Part shown: one piece after another, positions 1 through 9,269 of the stretch | Numbering within the stretch: position 1 is the stretch's first letter | Layout of the letters: each line of letters opens with the position of its first letter | NCBI RefSeq assembly: GCF_000738775.1 | Contig: NZ_JPOC01000066.1 | Coordinates: 1 to 64,000 of the forward strand | Reading direction: 5' to 3' | From: Prescottella defluvii | Lineage (GTDB): Bacteria > Actinomycetota > Actinomycetes > Mycobacteriales > Mycobacteriaceae | DNA length: 64,000 bases | Notes under the pieces: generated by a model | Seen by the model: the letters and a program-made list of their open reading frames with translations, nothing else | Told to the model about the DNA's origin: nothing | Database searches by the model: none | Made by a program: the position numbers and the translations under genes

Positions 1-1252
1 CCGGCAGCAGGTCGCCGTCGGCGAGGCGGCGCATCTGATCGGTGGCGTCGGCCTCGGTGCCCGACGGCAGACCGGCCCGGACCTGCTCGCGCGCGGACGG
101 CTGCAGGTCGTCGACCTTCATCACCCGGCACTTGTCGGGCAGCTGATGGGGGTCGACGAGCGTGAGGGCACCGTCGTCGGCGACACAGCCGACGAGCGCA
201 CTCTCCTGAAGCTGGTATCCGAGGATCGAACCGGGGATCCCGCGCAGCACCGTGACCCGGTCGTCGGAGGCACCCACGTAGTAGTAGCTGCGGATCATCG
301 TCCGGCCCACGAGCAGCCCGGCGACGAGGACCACGATCAGGCCGAGGCCGAGCAGTGTCCAGCGCAGCTTGTGCGACTTCTTCGGCGGGGCCTCCGGTGC
401 CGGCGCGACCCGCTTGGGGGTGGCCCGCGGCGGGCGCATCGCTGCGGCCCGGCCGGCGGCGGTGTTCGGCGGCGGGGTGTCCTCCTCGTCGTCGTCGGAG
501 GCGGCGCCCCCGACGATCGGGTGACTCTGGCCGTAGTCGAGGTCGATGACGTCGGCCACGATGACCGTGACGTTGTCGGGCCCGCCGCTGCGCAGCGCCA
601 GCTCGATGAGCCGGTCGGCGCATTCGTCGTTGGTGCCCTCACGCATCGTGTTCGCGATGGTCTCGTCGCTGACGACGTCGGAGAGACCGTCCGAGCACAG
701 CAGATACCGGTCGCCGGCGCGGGCCTCGCGCATCGTCAGCGTCGGCTCGATCTCGTTGCCGGTGAGCGCGCGCATGATCAGGGACCGTTGCGGATGGGTG
801 TGCGCCTGCTCGGCGGTGATCCGGCCCTCGTCGACGAGGGACTGGACGAACGTGTCGTCGCGGGTGATCTGGGTGAGCTGGTCGTCGCGCAGCAGGTAGG
901 CGCGGGAGTCGCCGATGTGCACGAGCCCGAGCCGGCTGCCCGCGAACAGGATCGCGGTGAGGGTGGTGCCCATGCCCTCGAGCTCGGGATCCTCCTCGAC
1001 GTGGTCGGCGATGGTCGCGTTGCCCTCGTGGGTGGCGGCGTCGAGCTTGCCGAGCAGGTCCTCGCCGGGCTCGTCGTCGTCGAGGTGCGCCAGCGCCGCG
1101 ATCATCAGCTGCGATGCGACCTCACCGGCCGCGTGCCCGCCCATGCCGTCGGCGAGCGCGAGCAGCCGGGCACCGGCGTACACGGAGTCTTCGTTGTTGG
1201 CGCGGACGAGACCGCGGTCGCTGCGGGCCGCGTAGCGGAGAACCAGGGTCAC
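1..1252 (-). CDS. pstP: PP2C-family Ser/Thr protein phosphatase PstP (3' end outside window)
   Basis: Metal-dependent phosphatase that reverses Ser/Thr kinase signalling (PknA/PknB in relatives). Seen: 417 codons before the window edge, GTG start. PP2C motifs run in order: ADGMGGH (residues 34-40), GTTLTAILF, HIGDSRAYLL, CSDGLSDVV and DNVTVIVADV. A Pro/Ala-rich linker follows, then one membrane helix at about 297-317 (LLGLGLIVVLVAGLLVG) and the start of an extracytoplasmic C-terminal part. The M. tuberculosis protein is about 514 aa with the same layout, so roughly 100 residues should lie beyond base 1. The start shares a 4-base GTGA overlap with the fhaB stop, which argues for translational coupling in the fhaA-fhaB-pstP order known from mycobacteria. 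The kinases, RodA and PBP genes are expected just outside the window (inference). Confidence 0.96.
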   Translation of the reverse strand, partial: MTLVLRYAARSDRGLVRANNEDSVYAGARLLALADGMGGHAAGEVASQLMIAALAHLDDDEPGEDLLGKLDAATHEGNATIADHVEEDPELEGMGTTLTAILFAGSRLGLVHIGDSRAYLLRDDQLTQITRDDTFVQSLVDEGRITAEQAHTHPQRSLIMRALTGNEIEPTLTMREARAGDRYLLCSDGLSDVVSDETIANTMREGTNDECADRLIELALRSGGPDNVTVIVADVIDLDYGQSHPIVGGAASDDDEEDTPPPNTAAGRAAAMRPPRATPKRVAPAPEAPPKKSHKLRWTLLGLGLIVVLVAGLLVGRTMIRSYYYVGASDDRVTVLRGIPGSILGYQLQESALVGCVADDGALTLVDPHQLPDKCRVMKVDDLQPSAREQVRAGLPSGTEADATDQMRRLADGDLLP

Positions 1253-1716
1253 GGGCGCAGCTCGATCACGGTCTTGCCGACACGCACCGGCGTGCCCAGT
1301 GGGACGCGCACCGCGGTGGTGACCTTCGCCCGATCCAGATAGGTGCCGTTGGTGGAGCCCAGATCCTCGACGTACCAGTCGGCGCCGCGGGGCGACAGCC
1401 GCGCATGCCGGGTCGACGCGTAGTCGTCGGTGAGCACCAGTGTCGAGTCGTCGGCGCGACCGATGAGGACCGGCTGCGTTCCGAGCGTGATGCGGGTGCC
1501 CGCGAGGGCGCCCTGGGTCACCACGAGGTTCTTCGCGACCTTCTGCCTGCCGAGCGACGGCAGCACCGACGCGGTGCGGGTGTAGCGCGGCGCCGCGCGG
1601 CCACCGCCGGCACCGGCGTAGATGTCGCTGCGCAGCGTCTTGATGACGGCCCAGACGAAGAGCCAGAGCAGCAGCAGGAAGCCAGCTCGCGTCAGTTGGA
1701 GAATCAGTCCCTGCAC
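1249..1716 (-). CDS. fhaB: Membrane-anchored FHA-domain protein FhaB (FipA)
   Basis: Phosphothreonine-binding adaptor in the cell-division/peptidoglycan kinase pathway. Seen: 155 aa, the length of the mycobacterial FhaB. One N-terminal membrane helix (about residues 9-27, LTRAGFLLLLWLFVWAVI), a basic Arg-rich linker, then a C-terminal FHA domain with the typical GRADDSTLVL, S-x-x-H (STRHARL) and GSTNGT motifs. Start is GTG, chosen because an AAGGAGG ribosome-binding site lies a few bases upstream at about 1726-1732. It overlaps pstP by 4 bases and follows fhaA across a 164-base gap that could hold a second promoter, though no clear -35/-10 pair was seen. In M. tuberculosis FhaB is a phosphorylation target of the same kinases (family knowledge). 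Confidence 0.95.
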   Translation of the reverse strand: MQGLILQLTRAGFLLLLWLFVWAVIKTLRSDIYAGAGGGRAAPRYTRTASVLPSLGRQKVAKNLVVTQGALAGTRITLGTQPVLIGRADDSTLVLTDDYASTRHARLSPRGADWYVEDLGSTNGTYLDRAKVTTAVRVPLGTPVRVGKTVIELRP

Positions 1717-1880
1717 TGCTCGACACCTCCTTCGGGGGCACGGCCGCGCGGATACGCAGCCGGGGCATTTTCAGCTGGCTGCATCATATGTGGAAGCCGC
1801 CGATGGTGATCATGATCTTCCACCGCACCCGGGTGTTCCGAGTCGCGGCGTGCGCTGTTGGTGTGGGCTGTCTCAGGTGG

Positions 1881-3197
1881 TCAGAGGATACGCACCAGGA
1901 TTTCGGAGTGCCCGGCGCGAATCACGTCACCGTCCGCGAGCTGCCAGTCCTGGACGGGCGCGCCGTTGACGGTGGTGCCGTTCGTGGAGCCCAGATCCGT
2001 CAGCATCGCGACCTGGCCGTCCCAACGGACGTCGAGGTGGCGGCGGGACACACCGGTGTCCGGGAGGCGGAACTGTGCGTCCTGTCCGCGTCCGACGATG
2101 TTGCTGCCCTCGCGCAGCTGATGGAAGCGTCCGCTGCCGTCCTCGAGCTGCAGGGTCGCGGTGAGGGTGCGTCCGGCCTCGGGGGCGTAGCCGGCCTGGT
2201 AGCCCTGGTCGTATCCCTGCTGGCTGTATCCCTGCTGGTCGTAGCCCTGCTGTGGGTAGGCCTGGTTGTACCCGGCCTGGTCGTAGCCGCCCTGGTAGCC
2301 CTGCTGGTCGTATCCCTGCTGGCTGTATCCCTGCTGGTCGTAGTTCGGGTCGTAGCCGCCCTGGTAGTCCTGCTCGTATCCCTGGTTCTGGTAGCCCTGG
2401 TCGTATCCGGGCTGGTTGTAGTCCTGCTGGTAGCCGGGGTATTGGCCCGGGTACGGCTGCTGCGGGTCGTACTGCTGCTGGTAGTCCTGCTGGTACCCGC
2501 CCTGGTCGTAGCCGCCCTGCTGCGGATATCCGGCGTCCTGCGGGTAGCCGCCCTGCGGTGCGGCCCCGTACGCCTGCTGGCCGTAACCCTGCTGGTAGTC
2601 CTGCTGGTGGCCGCCGTCCTGGGCAGACTGCTGATCCTGGCCCGGGTGCGCGCTGCCGTTGTGCGGGTACTCGCGGTCCTGGCCGCGGTCGTCCCGGGGT
2701 TCGCGGCCGGGTTCGTAGCCGGAGTTCTGCGTCATGGGGCCTGCTCCTGAGGTCGGTGAAACGGGTACGGGGGCGCGTCCTGCCCGAGGATCAGGCCCGG
2801 ACCCGCCGGCCTTGTCGCGGCGGGCATCCGGATTCACCGATCCCATGGTGCGGAACTGCCCGGTGTGCAGTGTCGGTGACGCCTCGAAACGGACGTCGAT
2901 GTCACCGTAGGTCTGCCACCCTTGTTCGCGGATGTATCCCTCGAGGTGTCGCGCAAAAGATTTCACAGTCAGCTCGTGATCCGACGCCAACTTCTCGTGA
3001 TCGGACTCGTTGATCGTGATCACGTAACTGTTCGGGGCCAGGTAGTGGCCGCCGTCGAGTTGCTGGACGCGGTCGGTGGCCTCGCGCTGCAGCGCGGCTT
3101 CCACTTCCTGGGGTACGACGCCGCCGCCGAAGACGCGTGCGAAGGCGTCGCCGACGGCCCCCTGAAGCTTGCGCTCGAAACGTTGAACGATCCCCAC
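1881..3197 (-). CDS. fhaA: FHA-domain protein FhaA with Gln/Gly/Tyr-rich linker
   Basis: Cytoplasmic phospho-binding scaffold. In mycobacteria FhaA binds the phosphorylated pseudokinase domain of MviN/MurJ and restrains peptidoglycan synthesis (family knowledge). Seen: 438 aa. An N-terminal DUF3662 domain (about 1-120, MGIVQRFERKLQ...), a charged linker, then about 180 residues of low-complexity sequence made almost only of Q, G, Y, D and P with repeated QQGYDQ/QGGY units. A C-terminal FHA domain (about 350-438) carries GRGQDAQFRL, SRRHLDV and LGSTNGT. Start is GTG at 3195-3197. The ribosome-binding site is weak (AAGG). The linker looks longer and more prion-like than the Pro/Gly linker I would expect in mycobacteria. 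Confidence 0.94.
   Translation of the reverse strand: MGIVQRFERKLQGAVGDAFARVFGGGVVPQEVEAALQREATDRVQQLDGGHYLAPNSYVITINESDHEKLASDHELTVKSFARHLEGYIREQGWQTYGDIDVRFEASPTLHTGQFRTMGSVNPDARRDKAGGSGPDPRAGRAPVPVSPTSGAGPMTQNSGYEPGREPRDDRGQDREYPHNGSAHPGQDQQSAQDGGHQQDYQQGYGQQAYGAAPQGGYPQDAGYPQQGGYDQGGYQQDYQQQYDPQQPYPGQYPGYQQDYNQPGYDQGYQNQGYEQDYQGGYDPNYDQQGYSQQGYDQQGYQGGYDQAGYNQAYPQQGYDQQGYSQQGYDQGYQAGYAPEAGRTLTATLQLEDGSGRFHQLREGSNIVGRGQDAQFRLPDTGVSRRHLDVRWDGQVAMLTDLGSTNGTTVNGAPVQDWQLADGDVIRAGHSEILVRIL
2190..2620 (-). repeat. Degenerate tandem repeats encoding the FhaA Q/G/Y linker
   Basis: On the plus strand the stretch is built from 9- to 15-base units such as CTGCTGGTCGTATCC and CTGGTAGCC, repeated with small changes. 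On the coding strand they spell QQGYDQ, SQQGYDQ, QGGYDQ and PGYDQGY. The units stay in frame, so copy-number change would lengthen or shorten the linker without a frameshift. Confidence 0.8.
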
Positions 3198-3392
3198 GGC
3201 ATAACCTTGCTGTTGTTGGTCGCGGTCTGTCTGCGTGTCGCGGCCGCAATGCTCCCTGCGGCCGCCCCTGCATGATATCCGGACACCCTGGCGGAAGCGG
3301 GTCGGTAGCCGCCCCGAGATTGTGTTTTCCGGCTCTCACCTGCACGAATCGTTGTTTCCGAAGTGTGCATGCTAGTGTTTTCCACGTCGCTC

Positions 3393-3475
3393 GGGCGAGT
3401 GGCGGAATGGCAGACGCGCTGGCTTCAGGTGCCAGTGTCCTTCGGGACGTGGGGGTTCAAGTCCCCCTTCGCCCA
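3393..3475 (+). tRNA. tRNA-Leu (anticodon CAG)
   Basis: An 83-nt class II tRNA. The acceptor stem GGGCGAG pairs with TTCGCCC. The anticodon stem CTGGC/GCCAG holds the loop TTCAGGT, giving anticodon CAG. A long variable arm (GTGTCCTTCGGGACG) follows, which is expected for leucine. The T arm is GGGGG-TTCAAGT-CCCCC and the discriminator base is A. CCA is not encoded. It is followed about 10 bases on by a strong hairpin. Confidence 0.96.
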
Positions 3476-3485
3476 CAATAGGCAC

Positions 3486-3518
3486 AAGGCCGCGAGTTCT
3501 CCGGAACTCGCGGCCTTT
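3486..3518 (+). terminator. Rho-independent-type terminator of tRNA-Leu
   Basis: Hairpin with a 14-base perfect stem (AAGGCCGCGAGTTC / GAACTCGCGGCCTT) and a 4-base loop, followed by a short T-rich tail (TTTGTCGTTT). Confidence 0.85.
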
Positions 3519-3605
3519 GTCGTTTCCGGGTTCTTCGATGAGCCTGTGCGCGCATTCCTTCTCGATAGGCGCGGGATCCCGTCGGTTGCGACGACGAGTG
3601 GGCGC

Positions 3606-4349
3606 TCAGGCCGACTGCGGGGCAACCGCGACGACTCGCCCCGCATAGGCCCGCAGCAGTTCGGCGAGTTCGGCGTCGTCGACGGCGAGTCGACCGGTGG
3701 GTCCGATCGCGGCGAGGCATCCGACGACGGTTCGGTGTCCGTCGTGGATGGGGACGGCGACGGCGGAGCGTCCGATGCGGATCTCGTCGACCTCGCGGGC
3801 GGGCTCGCCGCGCCGGATCACCGACAGTTCCAGTTCCAGGGCGTCCGGGTCGGTGATGGTGCGGGTGGTGACCTTCCGGAGCGGGCCGGACGGGACGTCG
3901 GGGCGCCACGCGAGCAGCAGTTTGCCGATCGCGGACGCGTGCGGTGCGGCCACCAGGGTTCGTTCGCCGGTGAGTTCGTGGTCGGGGTCGCGGTCCACCA
4001 GGCGCACCCTGCCGGTCGTGTACGACGCCAGATACACCCCGCACCGCACCTGTGCCCGGAGTTCCTCGAGCACGACGCTGTTGTCGACGGGGGCGGCTCG
4101 TTCTGCGGCATCGGCCAATTCGCGGGTACGACGGCCCAGCGCGAATCCGGACAGGTCGGCGATCCGGACGAGGTAGCCGTCGGCGACGAGCAGGTTCAGC
4201 AGCCGGTAGGCGGTCGCCGGCGGGATGCCCGCGAGGGCCGCGATGTCCTTCGCCGACGCGCCGGAGCCCAGTCGGGCGGCGGCCTCGAGCAGCGCGAGGG
4301 CGCGTTGCACCGCGCGTGGTTCGTTGCCGCCGAGGTCGCGGACCGCCAT
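3606..4349 (-). CDS. IclR-family transcriptional regulator
   Basis: DNA-binding regulator, 247 aa. Seen: N-terminal winged helix (about 12-70: AVQRALALLEAAARLG, then SAKDIAALAGIPPATAYRLLNLLVADGYL) and the larger C-terminal ligand-sensing IclR domain ending in the conserved AVAVPIHD region. The ATG at 4347-4349 is chosen over a much longer in-frame extension because the extension lies inside the permease gene, and this start shares a TGATG overlap with the permease stop. That overlap implies the two are co-translated, so the regulator probably senses a compound related to the permease substrate, likely an amino acid or derivative. The ligand cannot be told from sequence. Confidence 0.9.
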   Translation of the reverse strand: MAVRDLGGNEPRAVQRALALLEAAARLGSGASAKDIAALAGIPPATAYRLLNLLVADGYLVRIADLSGFALGRRTRELADAAERAAPVDNSVVLEELRAQVRCGVYLASYTTGRVRLVDRDPDHELTGERTLVAAPHASAIGKLLLAWRPDVPSGPLRKVTTRTITDPDALELELSVIRRGEPAREVDEIRIGRSAVAVPIHDGHRTVVGCLAAIGPTGRLAVDDAELAELLRAYAGRVVAVAPQSA

Positions 4350-5836
4350 CAGTGCCCGTTCCGGCCGACGAGGATCGTCGCCCCGGTCGCGTCGGCGGCG
4401 AACATGCCCGCGCCCGGCAGGACGTCGGCGGTCTCGGCGCTGTCGAACGCGCCCATCCGCAGCAGGGCGTCGGGGCGTCGTCGACGCAGGTGCGCGCGCC
4501 ACGTCAGCCCCGATGCGAGGATCACCGCGACCGCGATGGGGACGACGTACGACGCGTCGAGCACGTTGACGTACAGCAGGTATCCGAGCACCAGCCCTCC
4601 GGCGGCGCTGCCGAGTGCGCCGGCGGCGAGCACCCCGGGTGTCTGTTCGCCGATCCGGCTGAGGAACCGCACCGATGCCACGGCGACCACGACGTAGGCG
4701 ACGATCACCGCACCGCGGACCACCAGTCGCAGGTCGCCGAAGATCACGCCGGTACCGAACAGCGCGAAGGCGCCGCCGCCGAGCAGGACGACTCCGACGA
4801 CGAGTGTCAGCGCGACGTCGGGTGTCCGGAACGACCGGTGCACGCGGGCACACCACGGTGGCAGGACACGTTCGATGCCGAGTGAATACACCAGGCGGGA
4901 AGCGGCATTCGACGACGCCATCGCCGATGCGAGCCACGAGCAGCACAGCCCGACGTTCAGTGCGATCACCACGGCGGGGCTCACCCCCGTCGCGGTGCCG
5001 TGCAGGTAGGCGTTGACGAGGGTGTCGCTGCGTCCGGTCCAGGCGGCCCAGCCGGCGAACACGAACAGCGATCCGCAGATCACCGGCGTCAGCAGCACGG
5101 TGCGGGTGACGGTGACGAGTGGACGGCGGGCTTCGGGGCCGAAGAATGCGGCGCTCTCGAACCCGGCGAGCGCGAACAACGCGGCCAGCATCAGGGCCAG
5201 CACGCCGCTCCCGGACGGTTCGGGCAGGACGGCGATCTGGGATGCGTTGTCGCCGAACAGCATCAACCCCACGATGAATGCGAGCGAACAGCTCTCGACG
5301 ACGAGGATGGCGATCGCGGCGAATCGCACGCCGCGCACCAGGCACAGTAGGATGCACACCGCCAGAACGGGATACACGATCGATGCCGGTGCGCCGATGC
5401 CCGCGAAGGCGAGCAGCGCGATCACCGCCTGCCCACCGTGGTAGAGCGTCATGACGGCGCTGCCGATGTACTTGACCAGCATCGCGACCGCTGCGGTGAG
5501 TGCCGCCCGGGAACCTGCTCCGCGGAACGCGAAGCTGTGCAGCCCGCCGGCCGCAGCCATGCGCCGGGTGAACTGCGACAGGCAGAAGGCAATGAGGGTG
5601 ACCGCGATCGTGGCGACCAGGATCGTCAGCATGCCGCCGATCAGGTGGCCGTGGGTGAGGATGGTGACCGGCAACACCACCATCGACACCGCCGGCGCGG
5701 TGGTCGCGACCGACTGCGCCAGCACCTCGATCCCCGACAGTTGGCGGCGCCCGAGTGCCCGCATCGGCGACAGTGCAGGTCGTGCGGGTTCACCGGCGGT
5801 GAACGAGCGCGCGATCGCGTCTGTGAGTGCGGACAT
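4349..5836 (-). CDS. APC-superfamily amino acid permease
   Basis: Inner-membrane secondary transporter, 495 aa with about twelve hydrophobic helices. Seen: the APC-type first helix region (LSGIEVLAQSVATTAPAVSMVVLP), helices such as VLALMLAALFALAGFESAAFFGPEARRP (the G-F-E-S-A motif of this family) and a short hydrophilic C terminus. The start at 5834-5836 (MSALTDAIARSF) is preferred over an upstream in-frame ATG at 5897-5899, whose extra 21 residues look non-coding. It is divergent from the L-amino acid oxidase across about 214 bases and coupled to an IclR gene, which suggests uptake of amino acids used by this locus (inference). Confidence 0.88.
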   Translation of the reverse strand: MSALTDAIARSFTAGEPARPALSPMRALGRRQLSGIEVLAQSVATTAPAVSMVVLPVTILTHGHLIGGMLTILVATIAVTLIAFCLSQFTRRMAAAGGLHSFAFRGAGSRAALTAAVAMLVKYIGSAVMTLYHGGQAVIALLAFAGIGAPASIVYPVLAVCILLCLVRGVRFAAIAILVVESCSLAFIVGLMLFGDNASQIAVLPEPSGSGVLALMLAALFALAGFESAAFFGPEARRPLVTVTRTVLLTPVICGSLFVFAGWAAWTGRSDTLVNAYLHGTATGVSPAVVIALNVGLCCSWLASAMASSNAASRLVYSLGIERVLPPWCARVHRSFRTPDVALTLVVGVVLLGGGAFALFGTGVIFGDLRLVVRGAVIVAYVVVAVASVRFLSRIGEQTPGVLAAGALGSAAGGLVLGYLLYVNVLDASYVVPIAVAVILASGLTWRAHLRRRRPDALLRMGAFDSAETADVLPGAGMFAADATGATILVGRNGH

Positions 5837-6002
5837 AGCGCGTGACGCTAGTCCGGCTGTGTAACAGGGATATTGCGCGGATGCTTCCGGCGATCGCACT
5901 CGACTGAGATGTCGTGCACGCGCGGTGACCCGTGTTCTCAGTCGGCCACTCGGAACCGTTCCACGGGCGACAACTGCTCGACCCGCACTGTCGCCAGGAT
6001 GA

Positions 6003-7652
<1,650 letters not shown>

Positions 7653-7681
7653 ACCCCAGTCGTATTCGTAGAGGAGACACC

Positions 7682-8356
7682 ATGAGATCCGTTGCCCGCA
7701 AGACGTTCGCCGCCACCCTCGCCGCGTCCGCGCTGCTCGTCACCGCCACCGCGTGCTCGTCCGACACGGCCGAGGCCGAGACCACCCCGGAGAGCACGTT
7801 CGTCTCGAAGTCGATCATCGCGGCGGGGCAGGCCAATCCGATGATCGCGGAGGGCGTCGCGATCGGTGCGAACACCGCCGTCTACAAGACCAGTGGTCTC
7901 GGCCCCTCCGCGGCGAACAAGGCTGCCCCCGAGGGCACTCCGGAGTCCTACATCGACAGCCAGTTCAGCGGGGGAGTGCTGCCCGCCGGGGTGACCGTCA
8001 CCGAGGCGCAGGGCATCGGCGTCCTGAAGAAGATTCGCGACAATCTCGAAGCGCAGGGGCTGACGCTCGAGGACGTCGTCACGATGCGGGTGTTCCTCGA
8101 CAACGCCCCCGGCACCGACCGGGCCGACTACGCGGGATGGAACCGCGCCTACCGACAGTTCTTCGCCAACACCAACCTCGACACCGGTGACACCGAGCTG
8201 GTGCCGATGGGTACCGCGGCTCCCGCCGCCCCGATCGAGCGGAACAGCGCCCGTCCCACCCGTTTCGCGCTCGAGGTCGGCACGCTGCCGGTCGAGGGCT
8301 GGCTGGTCGAGGTCGAGGTGGACGCGGTCTACCCCGACGGCAAGCAGCCGTCCTGA
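7682..8356 (+). CDS. Exported RidA/YjgF-family (enamine/imine deaminase) lipoprotein
   Basis: RidA-family proteins speed hydrolysis of reactive enamine/imine intermediates to keto acids and ammonia. Seen: 224 aa, nearly twice the usual 130 aa of cytosolic RidA. The excess includes a signal peptide with a lipobox-like end (ATAC-SS, Cys near residue 25) and an insertion rich in small residues. The RidA core holds the helix IRDNLEAQGLTLEDVVTMRVFL and the C-terminal R-P-T-R-F-A-L-E-V motif that contains the substrate-binding Arg. A strong AGAGGAG site precedes the ATG. The gene sits between the L-amino acid oxidase, whose product is an imine, and a TatA-like gene that overlaps its stop. The -3 lipobox residue is not ideal, so lipidation is likely but not certain. 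Confidence 0.88.
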   Translation: MRSVARKTFAATLAASALLVTATACSSDTAEAETTPESTFVSKSIIAAGQANPMIAEGVAIGANTAVYKTSGLGPSAANKAAPEGTPESYIDSQFSGGVLPAGVTVTEAQGIGVLKKIRDNLEAQGLTLEDVVTMRVFLDNAPGTDRADYAGWNRAYRQFFANTNLDTGDTELVPMGTAAPAAPIERNSARPTRFALEVGTLPVEGWLVEVEVDAVYPDGKQPS

Positions 8357-8556
8357 TGGGTGCCCTGAGCCCCGGCCACTGGGCGATCGTGGCGGTGGTG
8401 CTGCTGGTGCTTTTCGGGTCGAAGAAGTTGCCCGACGCCGCGCGCGGCCTGGGCCGGTCGCTGCGGATCCTCAAGAGCGAGGTGGGCGAGTTGCAGGCGG
8501 ACGAGAAATCCACCGAGTTGGAGGTGCCGGAGGGCGCGAAGCGCCTGTCGGCGTAG
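8356..8556 (+). CDS. TatA-family twin-arginine translocase subunit
   Basis: Pore-forming subunit of the Tat protein export system, 66 aa. Seen: short N terminus, one membrane helix (HWAIVAVVLLVLFG), the conserved F-G-S-K-K-L-P hinge, the amphipathic helix DAARGLGRSLRILKSEV and a short acidic tail. Its ATG overlaps the stop of the RidA-like gene (TGATG), so it is co-translated with it. The housekeeping tatA of actinobacteria usually sits with tatC near the proteasome genes, which are not here, so this is probably a second copy dedicated to, or hitch-hiking with, the Tat-dependent oxidase two genes upstream (inference). Confidence 0.9.
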   Translation: MGALSPGHWAIVAVVLLVLFGSKKLPDAARGLGRSLRILKSEVGELQADEKSTELEVPEGAKRLSA

Positions 8557-8564
8557 TTCACGAA

Positions 8565-8608
8565 GCGGAGAAGCCGCGCAACGCTGAGGCGTTGCGCGGC
8601 TTCTCCGC
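8565..8608. terminator. Bidirectional terminator between tatA-like and marR-like genes
   Basis: Perfect 20-base stem (GCGGAGAAGCCGCGCAACGC and its complement) with a TGAG loop, between convergent genes. Confidence 0.9.
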
Positions 8609-8625
8609 GTTCGGTGGCCGGTGGG

Positions 8626-9081
8626 TCACGGCCGCGGCCACGGGCGTCCGACTGTTCGTTCGATGGCGGTGTTGAACCGCTCGAGGTAGGCGGCGAAGGC
8701 GGCGACGTCCTCGGCGTCCCAGTCCGCCATGATCCGGTCGAGGGCCGCGATGCTTCCCGTGCGTTCCGCGTCCAGGAGCGACCTGCCCTTCGCGGTGATG
8801 CGGAACTTGCGTGCCATGCCGCCGTCGGGGTCGGGGATACGTTCGAGGAGTCCGTCACCGAGCATCGCGGTGGTCTGCCGGTGCAGGGTGGAGGTGTCGA
8901 GTCCGAGAGCGTCGCTGAGTTGGCCGATCGACATGGGGCCCTCGATGTCGATGCGGCAGAGGAGGATGTAGGCGCTGCTGTCGAGGTGGCCGCCGCTGCG
9001 CCGGGGGCGTGGGCTGTTGTGGTGCACGTGTCGACCGAGCAGCATGGTCTCGAAGTCGATCAGGTGCGTGGGTTTCTCCAT
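8626..9081 (-). CDS. MarR-family transcriptional regulator
   Basis: Small winged-helix repressor, 151 aa. Seen: central helix-turn-helix (MSIGQLSDALGLDTSTLHRQTTAML) followed by the wing (GLLERIPDPDGGMARKFRITAKGRSLL) and a C-terminal dimerisation helix. The ATG at 9079-9081 is chosen for its upstream GAGAGGA site. A second in-frame ATG eight codons upstream lacks one. It is divergent from an MFS drug-efflux-type gene with inverted and direct repeats between them, the usual layout of a MarR repressor controlling efflux (inference). Confidence 0.9.
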   Translation of the reverse strand: MEKPTHLIDFETMLLGRHVHHNSPRPRRSGGHLDSSAYILLCRIDIEGPMSIGQLSDALGLDTSTLHRQTTAMLGDGLLERIPDPDGGMARKFRITAKGRSLLDAERTGSIAALDRIMADWDAEDVAAFAAYLERFNTAIERTVGRPWPRP

Positions 9082-9183
9082 GCCGGTCCTCTCGGGCGCT
9101 TGCACCGTTCGTCGGTGCTCGATGCTCTCTCATTGTGCCCGCCGAATTCGGACATATCACCCTACCTGGGATATTGCGCGATA

Positions 9184-9223
9184 CAAGTTGTTTGCATGAT
9201 GCAAGTTGGTTGTACTCTGCAAC
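9184..9223. promoter_or_regulatory. Candidate MarR operator between marR-like and MFS genes
   Basis: Contains two direct copies of CAAGTTG (9184-9190 and 9202-9208), a perfect 13-base palindrome TTGCAT-G-ATGCAA (9192-9204) and an inverted GTTG...CAAC pair (9209-9223). It lies about 50 bases before the MFS start and about 100 before the marR start. Confidence 0.6.
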
Positions 9224-9269
9224 TAGTTCGAGTAACGAAATCCGATCGAATCCAGAAGTTGGGAGTCCC

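Noticed and set aside
1788-2750. Plus-strand frame of 320 codons across the fhaA repeat region
   Set aside because: It is the antisense of the Q/G/Y linker repeats. The hydrophobic-looking translation is a by-product of the repeated codons; FhaA domains on both sides fix the real frame.
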